Below are positions 34,893-43,629 of a stretch of DNA of 64,000 bases, piece after piece (position 1 is the first letter of the stretch; every line of letters starts with the position of its first letter). The notes below the pieces were generated by a model that did no database searches, had not been told where the DNA came from, and saw only the letters and a program-made list of their open reading frames with translations. The position numbers were made by a program, and so were the translations under genes. Source of the stretch: Clostridium sp. AM22-11AC (GTDB lineage: Bacteria; Bacillota; Clostridia; Lachnospirales; Lachnospiraceae); assembly GCF_003473545.1 (NCBI RefSeq), contig NZ_QUCM01000002.1, positions 180,815 through 244,814 on the forward strand. Direction: 5' to 3'.

Positions 34893-36860
34893 ATGGAAAT
34901 AAAAGAAGAATGTCTGGCCTATCTGGGGCAGTATTATAAAGAGCTGTTTTTTGGAACAGCCAATAAACGATACCGCTCCATGACAGGCGCGGACTTAAAA
35001 CACCGCTTAAATCGTTTAAGCCAGGAGACTTTAAACGGGGTGGAAAAGCCAAATGAATTAAACGATATCCATGCCATGTTTGCAAAAGTGTGTGCCTATC
35101 TCATGCACAAGGAAGAACGTTTAAAACCGGGCCCGGCCCTGGACCAGTTAAAAGAAAACTGGAAAAAAATGGAAGATTTCTGCGGGATGCTGGCAGCAAA
35201 AGATATGGAATACCTGCCGGAGCTGACAGAAGAAGAGCTGGAGCATGTATTAAAAATGCAGGGCATCCGCCGCTACCTTCTTACCAACTCCTTAGAGCGG
35301 GCTTATCAGCTGTTTTATCTTCCAAAGACTATTAAAAAGGGAATACGGGAGTCTGTAAAACGCCGCCCGGAGGATGAATATCCGGAGACCAGGGCCATGA
35401 AGCGCCGCTTTATCCTTCATATCGGACCAACAAACAGCGGAAAGACCCACGATGCATTAGAAAGGTTAAAAACAGCTTCCCACGGCGCCTATTTTGGTCC
35501 CTTAAGACTTCTGGCACTGGAAGTTTATGACCGGCTAAACGGTGAAAACATTCCCTGTTCCATGATAACCGGGGAAGAAACACTGGAAGTGGCCGGTGCC
35601 TGCTGTCAGGCATGTACTGTGGAAATGTTAAATGAACACGAATATTTCGACGTAGCTGTAGTGGACGAGTGCCAGATGGTAGCGGATCCCTACAGAGGCC
35701 ACAACTGGACCAGGGCAGTCTTGGGACTTCGTGCAGAGGAGATCCATCTGTGTATGGCTCCGGAGGCGGAAGATATTATCGTGCAGATGATCAAACGGTG
35801 TGGGGATACCTTTAAGATCGTCCGTCATAAGCGAAATACAAGGCTTACCTTAGAAGAAAAGCCGTATTCCCTGAAAAAAGATTTGAAAAAAGGCGATGCT
35901 CTTATCGTATTTTCAAAGAAATCAGTACTGGCGCTGGCGGCCCACCTGGAAAACCAGGGAGTCCATTGTAGCGTTATCTATGGAAGTCTGCCTCCTGCCA
36001 CCAGAAGAGAGCAGGTGCGCCGCTTCCTGGAAAAAGAGACAGAAGTGGTAGTCAGTACCGACGCCATTGGAATGGGCTTAAACCTGCCCATCCGCCGTAT
36101 TGTTTTCATTGAGACCCGGAAATTTGACGGAGTAGGCCGCAGAAGCCTTCTGCCAGAGGAGATCAAGCAGATCGCAGGTCGGGCCGGGCGTTTTGGTCTC
36201 TATGACGAAGGTTTTGTGGCCGTGCTGGACGATCTGGAATTAATAAAAGACGGACTGGAACGGCGTCCGATCCCCATTATGAAAGCCTACATCGGCTTCC
36301 CGGAACAGCTGTTAAAGCTGCCGGCTGAGATCGACACACTGGTAAAAATATGGGCCAGTATGGAAACACCTTCTATTTATGAAAAAATGGAAGTAGACGA
36401 GCTGCTTGCGCTGTATGTAAGCTTTGAGCATGTACAGCGGGATCATATGGACGAATTTTCCAAAGAAGAGATCTATAAGCTGATCACCTGCTCTGTGGAC
36501 ATTGACAATAAGCTGGTCATGGATCTGTGGAAAGATTACTGCCGGGACTACCGGGATGTGGAAGAACTGCAGTTTCCATACAGTCCGGGACCGGATCTGT
36601 ATGATCTGGAAAGCTATTATAAAATGCTGGATCTGTATTTCCAGTTTTCCAGAAAAGTGGGACTGCCTGTTCAGGAAGAAAATCTGGTGGAAGAGCGCAG
36701 GAACACAGAAGAAGAGATCAGCCGTATTTTAAAGACAGAATGTGCCAGCTACACCCGAAAATGCACAATCTGTGGAAGAGAACTTTCCTGGGATTATCCG
36801 TTTTCCATCTGCGAACGCTGCTTTGAACGTGGAAAAAGAGTACATCCCAGAAGAAGATAA
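34893..36860 (+). CDS. Suv3-like DExH-box RNA helicase with C-terminal zinc ribbon
   Basis: 655 residues. After a helical N-terminal domain (about 1-165) the helicase core has Walker A HIGPTNSGKTHDAL, motif Ib-like TGEE, motif II VDECQM (DECQ form) and motif VI QIAGRAGRFG, the set typical of Suv3 helicases. A Suv3 C-terminal helical region follows, and the last 35 residues have CTICGRELSWDYPFSICERC, a zinc ribbon not usual in mitochondrial Suv3. It probably unwinds RNA during turnover. The start follows AGAGGACATCC. It is monocistronic, with uraA behind. Confidence 0.88.
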   Translation: MEIKEECLAYLGQYYKELFFGTANKRYRSMTGADLKHRLNRLSQETLNGVEKPNELNDIHAMFAKVCAYLMHKEERLKPGPALDQLKENWKKMEDFCGMLAAKDMEYLPELTEEELEHVLKMQGIRRYLLTNSLERAYQLFYLPKTIKKGIRESVKRRPEDEYPETRAMKRRFILHIGPTNSGKTHDALERLKTASHGAYFGPLRLLALEVYDRLNGENIPCSMITGEETLEVAGACCQACTVEMLNEHEYFDVAVVDECQMVADPYRGHNWTRAVLGLRAEEIHLCMAPEAEDIIVQMIKRCGDTFKIVRHKRNTRLTLEEKPYSLKKDLKKGDALIVFSKKSVLALAAHLENQGVHCSVIYGSLPPATRREQVRRFLEKETEVVVSTDAIGMGLNLPIRRIVFIETRKFDGVGRRSLLPEEIKQIAGRAGRFGLYDEGFVAVLDDLELIKDGLERRPIPIMKAYIGFPEQLLKLPAEIDTLVKIWASMETPSIYEKMEVDELLALYVSFEHVQRDHMDEFSKEEIYKLITCSVDIDNKLVMDLWKDYCRDYRDVEELQFPYSPGPDLYDLESYYKMLDLYFQFSRKVGLPVQEENLVEERRNTEEEISRILKTECASYTRKCTICGRELSWDYPFSICERCFERGKRVHPRRR

Positions 36861-36917
36861 TATTAATGTACTCCTGGGATTTTTCCGGGGGCAAATAACA
36901 CATCAAAGGAGAAGAGA

Positions 36918-38174
36918 ATGGAAAAGAGAATTATTCAGGTAGAAGAAAAAGTTCCTGTAAAATTGCTGATACCCTTAAGTATCCAGCACATGTTTGCCAT
37001 GTTCGGCGCGTCCGTTCTGGTGCCTTTCCTTTTTGGCATCAGCCCTGCGATCGTACTGTTCATGAATGGTATCGGAACCCTTTTATTTATCGCGATCACA
37101 AAGGGAAAAGCACCGGCTTACTTAGGTTCCAGTTTTGCTTTCCTGGCACCTGCATCTATTGTGATCCAGAATTTTGGCTATGAATACGCTTTAGGCGGTT
37201 TCGTGGCAGTTGGTTTCTGCGGCTGTATTTTAGCACTTATTATCTATAAGTTTGGTACAGACTGGATCAACATCGTACTTCCGCCTGCAGCCATGGGCCC
37301 GGTAGTAGCTCTGATCGGTCTGGAATTATCCGCCAATGCAGCTTCCAACGCAGGTCTGCTGGATGAGAACATTGATCCAAGAAAGATCATTGTATTTATG
37401 GTAACTTTAGGCGTAGCTGTATTCGGTTCCATCCTGTTCCGCAAATTCCTGGCAGTTATCCCAATCTTGATCGCAGTTCTGGCAGGCTATGCAGCAGCCA
37501 TCATCTGCGGAATTGTTGATTTTGAGGAAGTAGCCGCAGCTAAGATCATCGCTATGCCTCATTTTTCCTCACCGAAATTTGATGCTCAGGCGATCATGAT
37601 CATCCTTCCTGTTATCCTGGTCATCATTTCCGAGCATATCGGACATCAGGTAGTTACCAGTAAGATCGTAGGAAGAGATCTGTTAAAAGATCCGGGACTT
37701 CACAGATCCTTATTTGCAGATAACTTCTCTACCATGCTTTCCGGTATGATCGGCTCCGTACCGACTACTACTTATGGCGAGAATATCGGTGTAATGGCAG
37801 TAACCGGTGTATACAGTGTCCGTGTGATTGCAGGCGCAGCCATTCTTTCTATCATATGTTCCTTCGTAGGAAAGCTGTCCGCCCTCATCAGCACCATCCC
37901 GGGTCCTGTGATCGGCGGTATCTCCTTCCTGCTCTACGGCATGATCGGAACCTCCGGCCTGCGCATCCTGGTAGACTCCAAAGTAGACTACTCCAAAAAC
38001 CGCAACCAGATGCTCACCAGCGTTATCTTCGTAACTGGTCTTTCCGGCGCAGCACTGCGTATTGGTAATATCGAACTTACCGGAATGGTACTTGCCTGCG
38101 TAGTAGGTATGGCAATGAGCCTTGTATTCTATGTATTAGACAGATTGAAACTGACCAATGATCAGGCGGAGTAA
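36918..38174 (+). CDS. uraA: Uracil permease (NCS2 family)
   Basis: 418 residues with about 14 helices. NCS2 landmarks: IQHMFAMFGASVLVP near the start, the LGSSFAF motif, VIISEHIGHQ with its substrate-site Glu, and TTYGENIGVMAVTG. These match UraA/PyrP-type proton-uracil symporters. AAAGGAGAAG precedes the ATG. No PyrR attenuator is visible in the 57-bp gap, so regulation is unclear. Confidence 0.93.
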   Translation: MEKRIIQVEEKVPVKLLIPLSIQHMFAMFGASVLVPFLFGISPAIVLFMNGIGTLLFIAITKGKAPAYLGSSFAFLAPASIVIQNFGYEYALGGFVAVGFCGCILALIIYKFGTDWINIVLPPAAMGPVVALIGLELSANAASNAGLLDENIDPRKIIVFMVTLGVAVFGSILFRKFLAVIPILIAVLAGYAAAIICGIVDFEEVAAAKIIAMPHFSSPKFDAQAIMIILPVILVIISEHIGHQVVTSKIVGRDLLKDPGLHRSLFADNFSTMLSGMIGSVPTTTYGENIGVMAVTGVYSVRVIAGAAILSIICSFVGKLSALISTIPGPVIGGISFLLYGMIGTSGLRILVDSKVDYSKNRNQMLTSVIFVTGLSGAALRIGNIELTGMVLACVVGMAMSLVFYVLDRLKLTNDQAE

Positions 38175-38222
38175 AATGTTTTTGGCCTTGCGGCATTGCT
38201 ATCTGACAACATTACGAACCGG

Positions 38223-38263
38223 ATAAAAAATAGGCGATTGTGGTTTCACAGTCGTCTATTTTC
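38223..38263 (-). terminator. Rho-independent terminator (minus strand)
   Basis: On the minus strand AAATAGACGACTGTG, loop AAAC, CACAATCGCCTATTT, then TTTATCC. The stem begins right at the stop codon of a small minus-strand ORF (38262). It could also act on the plus strand for uraA, but the T-run is better on the minus strand. Confidence 0.75.
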
Positions 38264-38459
38264 ATAGCATCCGCCGTACAAGTATTTCTTTTGTATATTC
38301 CTCCCGTATAGCCACCACCCGCCTGCGTATTCTGTATATACACAGCTGCCGGGCCGGATTTTTTAACAGACAGGTCAGGACCTCTCCGTACAGAAATCCG
38401 CTTCGGCCAAGCATTTCTCTTACATCTGCCTCTGAGATGATCCATACTACCTCAGCCAT
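38262..38459 (-). CDS. Small hypothetical protein, tentative
   Basis: 65 residues from an ATG at 38459 preceded by GAAGGTGA; the frame is open further to about 38520 and includes a GTG at 38495. The sequence opens MAEVVWIISEADVREMLGRS and is basic toward the end (RIRRRVVAIREEY). I recognise no family. The support is that a terminator stem starts within the stop codon on the same strand and that the 388-bp gap between uraA and sfsA otherwise has no content. No good promoter was found. Confidence 0.4.
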   Translation of the reverse strand: MAEVVWIISEADVREMLGRSGFLYGEVLTCLLKNPARQLCIYRIRRRVVAIREEYTKEILVRRML

Positions 38460-38562
38460 TTCACCTTCGACCAGGCCGGATAAAGGTTCTACCACAGTTT
38501 CACGTCCAATATTCCCACTCTTTTAAATATATGCGTGTTATGGTTGGCTATATGATGCTGGA

Positions 38563-39327
38563 TTACAATTCACAATGTGTTCTTGTATCATTATCATACA
38601 GTAATCCAACTTCCACTTTTTCATCCATATCCATAGAATTTTCCGTCACAATACAATCATATGCTAAAATATGTACCCCGGCTGCAGCTGCTGCCCGCAG
38701 GGCATCCCCGAAAGCCTTATGTGTCTCATCATTAGGATAAAATTTCCGGATCCCTTTCATCTGGATCACAAGGAGAAGAAAGGTCTCAAAGCCATCCTTT
38801 TTTGCCTGTATCAGCCCGTTTAAATGTTTCACGCCCCGGATCGTAGGTGCATCCGGAAAGAATACATTTCCCTCTTTTTCCAGAGTTACTCCCTTTACTT
38901 CCATAAAAGCAGGAACTGTTTTACCAGTTACCTCATCCTTTAATTCAAAAGCCAGGTCAAACCGGGACTCACCATGAGTGACTTCCCTTCGTATATTCGT
39001 TGGAATTCCAACATTTTCTAAAGAAAGCCCTTTTGCCTCCTTCTCACGTATCCACTCTAAAGCAGCCTGATTAGGCGCCTGGGAGTCCATATTGATCAGC
39101 AGATTCCCTTTATAAACAGCAATCAGGTCATATTCCGTTTTCCGCTTCATTTCCTTTGCCTTGGGATGAAATTCCAGAACCACGGTACATCCAGGTACTA
39201 AAAGCTCCTGGCAGCGGCCGGTATTTTTTACATGGCAGGTCTTAACATCCCCCTTTACCTCCACATAGGCGATAAAGCGGTTAGGACGTTTTAAAAAGGT
39301 TCCGGTTACTATATTATCGTATGTCAT
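38563..39327 (-). CDS. sfsA: DNA/RNA nuclease SfsA
   Basis: 254 residues from the ATG at 39327, behind GCGAGGT; an upstream start at 39342 is less likely. Family motifs: FLKRPNRFIAYVE at the N terminus, CHVKNTGRC, ESRFDLAFEL, MEVKGVTLE and FPDAPTIRGVKHL. The ExK-like nuclease residues are present. SfsA was first described as a sugar-fermentation stimulation protein and later as a nucleic-acid-binding nuclease. It stands alone on the minus strand. Confidence 0.94.
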   Translation of the reverse strand: MTYDNIVTGTFLKRPNRFIAYVEVKGDVKTCHVKNTGRCQELLVPGCTVVLEFHPKAKEMKRKTEYDLIAVYKGNLLINMDSQAPNQAALEWIREKEAKGLSLENVGIPTNIRREVTHGESRFDLAFELKDEVTGKTVPAFMEVKGVTLEKEGNVFFPDAPTIRGVKHLNGLIQAKKDGFETFLLLVIQMKGIRKFYPNDETHKAFGDALRAAAAAGVHILAYDCIVTENSMDMDEKVEVGLLYDNDTRTHCEL

Positions 39328-39408
39328 ATCTATACCTCGCAAGCATTTGCATTTATGGTGCTGTCATCATTCATTTGCCATGGAGTATAACACAAAAGAA
39401 AACACAAA

Positions 39409-39453
39409 AAAAGCTTTTGCAAAAAAGGCATTCCTCATTTTACAAAAGCTTTT
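39409..39453 (-). terminator. Rho-independent terminator of the amino-acid ABC operon
   Basis: AAAAGCTTTTG (39409-39419) and CAAAAGCTTTT (39443-39453) form a perfect 11-bp stem. On the minus strand the stem is followed by a run of T, so it ends the operon that starts at 43.3 kb. Confidence 0.75.
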
Positions 39454-39494
39454 ATAAATTGTATCATTATTGCAGCTTTGGTGTGCCATATCTT

Positions 39495-40097
39495 TCAGAC
39501 CAGATCTTTAAACTTCCTTTTTATCAGTTCTGCGATCATATCGGCAGTTCCTTCGATCCCCAATAAAGAAGAATCGATCATAAGGTGTTTATGCAGGGGA
39601 TCATAAGGTGTATATCCCGCATACTTTTTGTGATAAGCCAGCCGGGCTTTATCTACTTTCATGATCATCCGTTTGGCTTCATCTTCACTCATTTCCAGAC
39701 TGTGGATACAGTTTTCCAGCCTTGCTTTATAAGGCGCGTAGATAAAAATGTTCACTACATTTTCCTCATTCTGAAGGAGAAAATCAGAGCAGCGGCCAAC
39801 AATGATACAACTGGACTTTCTTGCCAGATCCAGGATAATATCCTTCTGGACATCAAAGATCATATCCTGTATGTATTCCTTGTCTGTACCAAGGGGAAAC
39901 ATGTGGGAAAAGAAATGATTGTGGGAGCTTTCTTCCGCATCACTGATCTGGGATACCGGGAGGTTTAACTGTTTTGCCACTTCATCTACAATATCCCTGT
40001 CATAATATTCAATTCCCAGTTTCTGGGAAAGGGCATGGGCGATGGGACGGCCCAGACTTCCAAATTCCCTTGTAATGGTAATGGTGTATTTACTCAT
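39495..40097 (-). CDS. Cytidylate kinase-like protein
   Basis: 200 residues. It starts TITITREFGSLGRPIAHALS, the modified P-loop (REFGSLGRPIA) of the cytidylate-kinase-like family (AAA_26), followed by YYDRDIVDEVA. It lacks the exact CMP-kinase substrate motifs, so the nucleotide specificity is not assured. It lies 14 bp after the second permease gene and is the last gene of the amino-acid ABC operon, an unexpected partner. Confidence 0.88.
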   Translation of the reverse strand: MSKYTITITREFGSLGRPIAHALSQKLGIEYYDRDIVDEVAKQLNLPVSQISDAEESSHNHFFSHMFPLGTDKEYIQDMIFDVQKDIILDLARKSSCIIVGRCSDFLLQNEENVVNIFIYAPYKARLENCIHSLEMSEDEAKRMIMKVDKARLAYHKKYAGYTPYDPLHKHLMIDSSLLGIEGTADMIAELIKRKFKDLV

Positions 40098-40111
40098 AGC
40101 ATCTGGCCTCC

Positions 40112-40774
40112 TTAAGCCGTAACGATGGTTTTCTGGTAACTGCGTACAATACAGCTAAGTGCAAAGCAGATCACAAAGTAGCAGAGAGCTTCAAAACCGA
40201 TCAGCATGATCATTCCATGTACGTCATAGATACTGCCCATAACAACCGCACAGTTGCGCATGAACTCTGCCACATCTACCATTTTCAGGAAAGAAGTATC
40301 TTTGATCACTGTGATCACCTGGCTTAAAAGAGCCGGGATGATCTTGCGGTAAGTCTGAGGCAGAATGATATACCACAATGTCTGGATAAAGCTAAAGCCC
40401 TGTGACTGGGCTGCTTCAAACTGACCTTTGGAAATGGAGTTTAAACCGCCGCGGACAATTTCAGCCATAACAGCAGAAGTAAATAAGGAGATGGCAAAAA
40501 CAGAAACAGCGATCTTATTTCCCTTTACTGTAAAATAGATCCATAAGATCCACAGCAGGTTTGGGGTGCATCGGAAAAATTCCGTATATACGGCTACCAG
40601 GCTGGCAGCCCATTTAAAACGGCCGGAAGCATAGGTGCGGATCAAAGCCAGGATCGTTCCGAAAAACATACTGATCAGTATGGCTAATACAGCAATGACA
40701 ATGGTCATTCCCAGTCCCTTTAACATAAAACCTGTATTGGCAGGTGTAAAAATCTGGTGAAATAATGTCAGCAT
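40112..40774 (-). CDS. Polar amino-acid ABC transporter permease 2
   Basis: 220 residues with five or six helices. The EAA loop is seen as GQFEAAQSQGFSFIQTLWYI followed by ILPQTYRKIIPAL. It is of the HisM/GlnP type. Its start overlaps the first permease gene by 7 bp, so they probably form a heterodimeric channel. Confidence 0.93.
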   Translation of the reverse strand: MLTLFHQIFTPANTGFMLKGLGMTIVIAVLAILISMFFGTILALIRTYASGRFKWAASLVAVYTEFFRCTPNLLWILWIYFTVKGNKIAVSVFAISLFTSAVMAEIVRGGLNSISKGQFEAAQSQGFSFIQTLWYIILPQTYRKIIPALLSQVITVIKDTSFLKMVDVAEFMRNCAVVMGSIYDVHGMIMLIGFEALCYFVICFALSCIVRSYQKTIVTA

Positions 40775-41505
40775 GTGCCTTCCTCCTCAAACAGTATTTT
40801 TTTAGGCGCCGGCATACGCATGGAACGGATCTCCAGATATCTGGCAAGTCGTGCCAGCGGAAAACAGATGATAAAATATAAAAGCGCGCTGGTAAAATAA
40901 GCCTGTGCGAAGAAGTTTCGTTCAGAACCCCATGAATCGGTAAAATACATCAGATCCATACCTGCCACCATAGCAAGAATAGAGGTGTTTTTCACCAGGT
41001 TTAACGCCTGGTTGGCCAGAGGCGGCATGATGATCCGGATCGTCTGGGGGAGTATGATATAATACATGGTTTCCAGATAAGAGAAGCCCTGGGAGGCAGC
41101 CGCTTCTGACTGCCCCCTGGGAATGGCTTCAATACCGGTACGTATTACTTCTGATATGTAAGCTCCGTGATAAACACCTACACCGATCACACCAAGAACA
41201 AATTTAGGAATACGGAAACCGGAGTTGGAAAAAAGTAAAGGTAATACAGAGTAGTAAAACAGTACCTGAAGAGCCAGAGGCGTATTCTGGATAAATTCAA
41301 CATAGATACGTGACAGGATCTTTGCAGGCTTAAATTTCATTGTGGAAAAGGTTCCAAAGATCACTCCCAGAATAAGAGCGGTCAGAAGACCTGCTGCGGA
41401 AATCTTCAGGGTCATTATAAAACCGGGTACATAATAGTCTGGAACGGCTTTCCACAAAGCGGCCCAGCGTTTTCCATCAAAAAGACCTTTTATCATATCT
41501 GTCAT
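40768..41505 (-). CDS. Polar amino-acid ABC transporter permease 1
   Basis: 245 residues. The EAA loop is RGQSEAAASQGFSYLETMYY followed by ILPQTIRIIMPPL. NTPLALQVLFYYSVLP and GAYISEVIRTGIEAIP are typical of His/Glu/Gln-family permeases. It lies between the binding protein and the second permease in the minus-strand operon. Confidence 0.93.
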   Translation of the reverse strand: MTDMIKGLFDGKRWAALWKAVPDYYVPGFIMTLKISAAGLLTALILGVIFGTFSTMKFKPAKILSRIYVEFIQNTPLALQVLFYYSVLPLLFSNSGFRIPKFVLGVIGVGVYHGAYISEVIRTGIEAIPRGQSEAAASQGFSYLETMYYIILPQTIRIIMPPLANQALNLVKNTSILAMVAGMDLMYFTDSWGSERNFFAQAYFTSALLYFIICFPLARLARYLEIRSMRMPAPKKILFEEEGTC

Positions 41506-41563
41506 CCTCTGCTTTTCTGACTTATATTTAATGTACCGGAGTACATTTTATGCAAAGCGCATT

Positions 41564-42460
41564 TTACTGCAGTCCCCACTGATCCTGAAGGGCTTTCATA
41601 GATCCATCAGAAAGCATGGAGGTTACTTTCTTATCAACCAGGTCTGCAAGTCCTGTATTTTCCTTTGCGGAAGCAACGCCATATTCCTGCTCACAGAAAC
41701 GGTCTGGAAGAATGTGGTTAGAATCATTTACATAACCGGAAAGGATCGCACGGTCTACAGAGAAGCAGTCGATCTGCTTGGTTGCAAGAGCCTGTGCTAA
41801 AGCAGGATAGCCGTCAAATTCCTGGAACTGAGGTTTTACATCCAGTCCCTGTTCTTCTATATAAGAGTTAAAACCGTCCTTTGTGGTAGAAGACTGTGCA
41901 ACACCGATAATCTTTCCATTCAGGTCTTCAATAGACTCAATGCCGGAATCATTATTAACTAAAAGTCCTACAGCATCTGTGTAGTAAGGTGTGGAGAAGT
42001 TGTAGGTCTCTTTTCTTTCCTCTGTAATCGTAAAGGTTGCGATAACCAGGTCGATCTCACCGTTTTCCAGAAGAGGTCCTCTGGTCTTTGCTGTAACACC
42101 CTGGAATTCTACCAGCTTCTTTTCTTTTGCCTCATCAGCGGAGCATCCAAAGATATCACCGGCGATTTCATATGCCAGATCATCTTCAAAACCTTCATAT
42201 TCACCGGTTGCAGTATTCTGGAGAGAAAAATTAGGAACATCGGATTTGCAGCCTACCTTTAATACGCCGCGGTCGATGATCTTTTGTACATCAGCATCAG
42301 AAGAACCTGCTGCTTCGGATGCGGCTTCGGAGGCAGCTGCAGAAGTATCTGCGTTTGTTTCTGTCGGTGCAGCAGTAGTTGCTGTAGAACCGGATCCGCA
42401 TGCAGTTAAAGAAGCTGCCATTACAGTTGCCATTGCCATAGATAATACTCTTTTTTTCAT
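41564..42460 (-). CDS. Amino-acid ABC transporter substrate-binding lipoprotein
   Basis: 298 residues. The lipoprotein signal ends SLTACGSG. A Thr/Ala/Ser-rich linker (about 25-58) precedes the SBP_bac_3 domain, which starts IIDRGVLKVGCKSDVPNF and has VIATFTITEERKETYNFS and the hinge GKIIGVAQSSTTKDG. Arg and Asp ligands for the amino acid alpha groups are in place. The side chain specificity is not clear, probably Glu/Gln/Asp-like. It is the second gene of the operon. Confidence 0.94.
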   Translation of the reverse strand: MKKRVLSMAMATVMAASLTACGSGSTATTAAPTETNADTSAAASEAASEAAGSSDADVQKIIDRGVLKVGCKSDVPNFSLQNTATGEYEGFEDDLAYEIAGDIFGCSADEAKEKKLVEFQGVTAKTRGPLLENGEIDLVIATFTITEERKETYNFSTPYYTDAVGLLVNNDSGIESIEDLNGKIIGVAQSSTTKDGFNSYIEEQGLDVKPQFQEFDGYPALAQALATKQIDCFSVDRAILSGYVNDSNHILPDRFCEQEYGVASAKENTGLADLVDKKVTSMLSDGSMKALQDQWGLQ

Positions 42461-42552
42461 AATCAGTGTCCTCCTCTTATCTACAATAAATTACTACTAT
42501 ATTTAATCCTTCTCAGAGAGAAGAAATAAACAGTTAATATAATAACAAATAA

Positions 42553-43284
42553 CTAATGTAGTATCTTACTTAAAAATGCTTTTGTACGGTCATGCTCCGG
42601 TGCTGTAAAGAAATGCTCCGGAGTTCCCTCTTCTATAATATAGCCGCCGTCCATAAATATTACCCGGTCAGCCACCTGCCTTGCAAAGCCCATTTCATGG
42701 GTCACACAGATCATGGTGATATTTTCGTGTGCAAGCTCGATCATAACATTTAAAACTTCCTGGACCATTTCCGGGTCCAGTGCTGAGGTAGGTTCATCAA
42801 AAAGGATCAGAGGCTGGTTGGTACATAAGGCTCTTGCAATGGCCACACGCTGCTGCTGTCCGCCGGAAAGCTGGGCAGGATAATTTCCGGCTTTTGCTTT
42901 TAAACCAACTCTGTCCAGACATTTTAAAGCAGTTTCACGGGCTTTGTCCTTAGGCACATGCTGAAGTTTTACAGGAGCCAGTGTCAGGTTTTCCAGAACG
43001 GTCAGGTGTGGATACAGGTTGAACTGCTGGAATACCATGGAAGAATATTTTTTTGCCATTTCCAGGCGGTTCTTTTTTGTTACAGGCGTTCCTGCAATGG
43101 AAATAGTGCCGGATGTAGGCTCTTCCAGGTGATTGATGCAGCGGATAAAGGTGGACTTACCGGAACCGGAGGGCCCGATGATGACCAGCTTTTCTCCTTC
43201 AGCTACCGTCAGGTTAATATCCTTTAAAACCTCCAGATCACCGAAATTCTTTTTAAGATGTTCTACTTTTACCATATCAGCCAT
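42553..43284 (-). CDS. Polar amino-acid ABC transporter ATP-binding protein
   Basis: 243 residues from the ATG at 43284, which has GGTGAG upstream; the open frame continues to 43395 without a ribosome site. Walker A is GPSGSGKST, the signature [15 protein letters not shown], Walker [17 protein letters not shown] and the switch CVTHEMGFA. It is of the GlnQ type. It is first in the minus-strand operon, with a 170-nt leader from the consensus promoter at 43455-43483. Confidence 0.95.
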   Translation of the reverse strand: MADMVKVEHLKKNFGDLEVLKDINLTVAEGEKLVIIGPSGSGKSTFIRCINHLEEPTSGTISIAGTPVTKKNRLEMAKKYSSMVFQQFNLYPHLTVLENLTLAPVKLQHVPKDKARETALKCLDRVGLKAKAGNYPAQLSGGQQQRVAIARALCTNQPLILFDEPTSALDPEMVQEVLNVMIELAHENITMICVTHEMGFARQVADRVIFMDGGYIIEEGTPEHFFTAPEHDRTKAFLSKILH

Positions 43285-43454
43285 ATTTCTCACCGTCTGC
43301 CATCCTGTGTGCCGGAACGTGCAGCCTTTCTTAAAAATAAAATCTTGAAAATAAAAGCCAGGAATAAGAAAAAGGCCACAGCGCAGAGAGAGCAATTGTC
43401 TTTCAGCACCGTCGCCTTTTTTTCTTAAGTGTCAGTTCAAATTTTATGTTTTGC

Positions 43455-43483
43455 ATTATAAGCAGGTAAAAATCAAATGTCAA
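43455..43483 (-). promoter_or_regulatory. Perfect-consensus sigma-A promoter for the amino-acid ABC operon
   Basis: On the minus strand TTGACA, 17 bp, TATAAT. The predicted leader (about 43448 to 43285) has a T-rich/A-rich stretch but I see no known riboswitch or T-box in it. Confidence 0.85.
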
Positions 43484-43504
43484 GTACAAAAAACTTTTTT
43501 TATA

Positions 43505-43533
43505 TTGCGGCACGCATTGAAATATGTTACACT
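43505..43533 (+). promoter_or_regulatory. Promoter for threonine synthase
   Basis: TTGCGG (43505-43510), 17 bp, TACACT (43528-43533). It is about 95 bp upstream of the start. The remaining AT-rich leader shows no T-box. Confidence 0.55.
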
Positions 43534-43629
43534 TTTTCCAAACTAAATACCAGAATAAATAATAACTGTGCAATGTTTATTTTGTTATTAAAAAATTTAT
43601 CAAAGTAAAGTAAGAGAGGGAGAAAGATC

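Noticed and set aside
38531..38740. 69-residue plus-strand ORF over the end of sfsA
   Set aside because: It is the complementary shadow of the conserved SfsA C terminus.
43285..43395. N-terminal extension of the amino-acid ABC ATPase
   Set aside because: The extra 37 residues are not typical of the family and have no ribosome site; GGTGAG supports the ATG at 43284.
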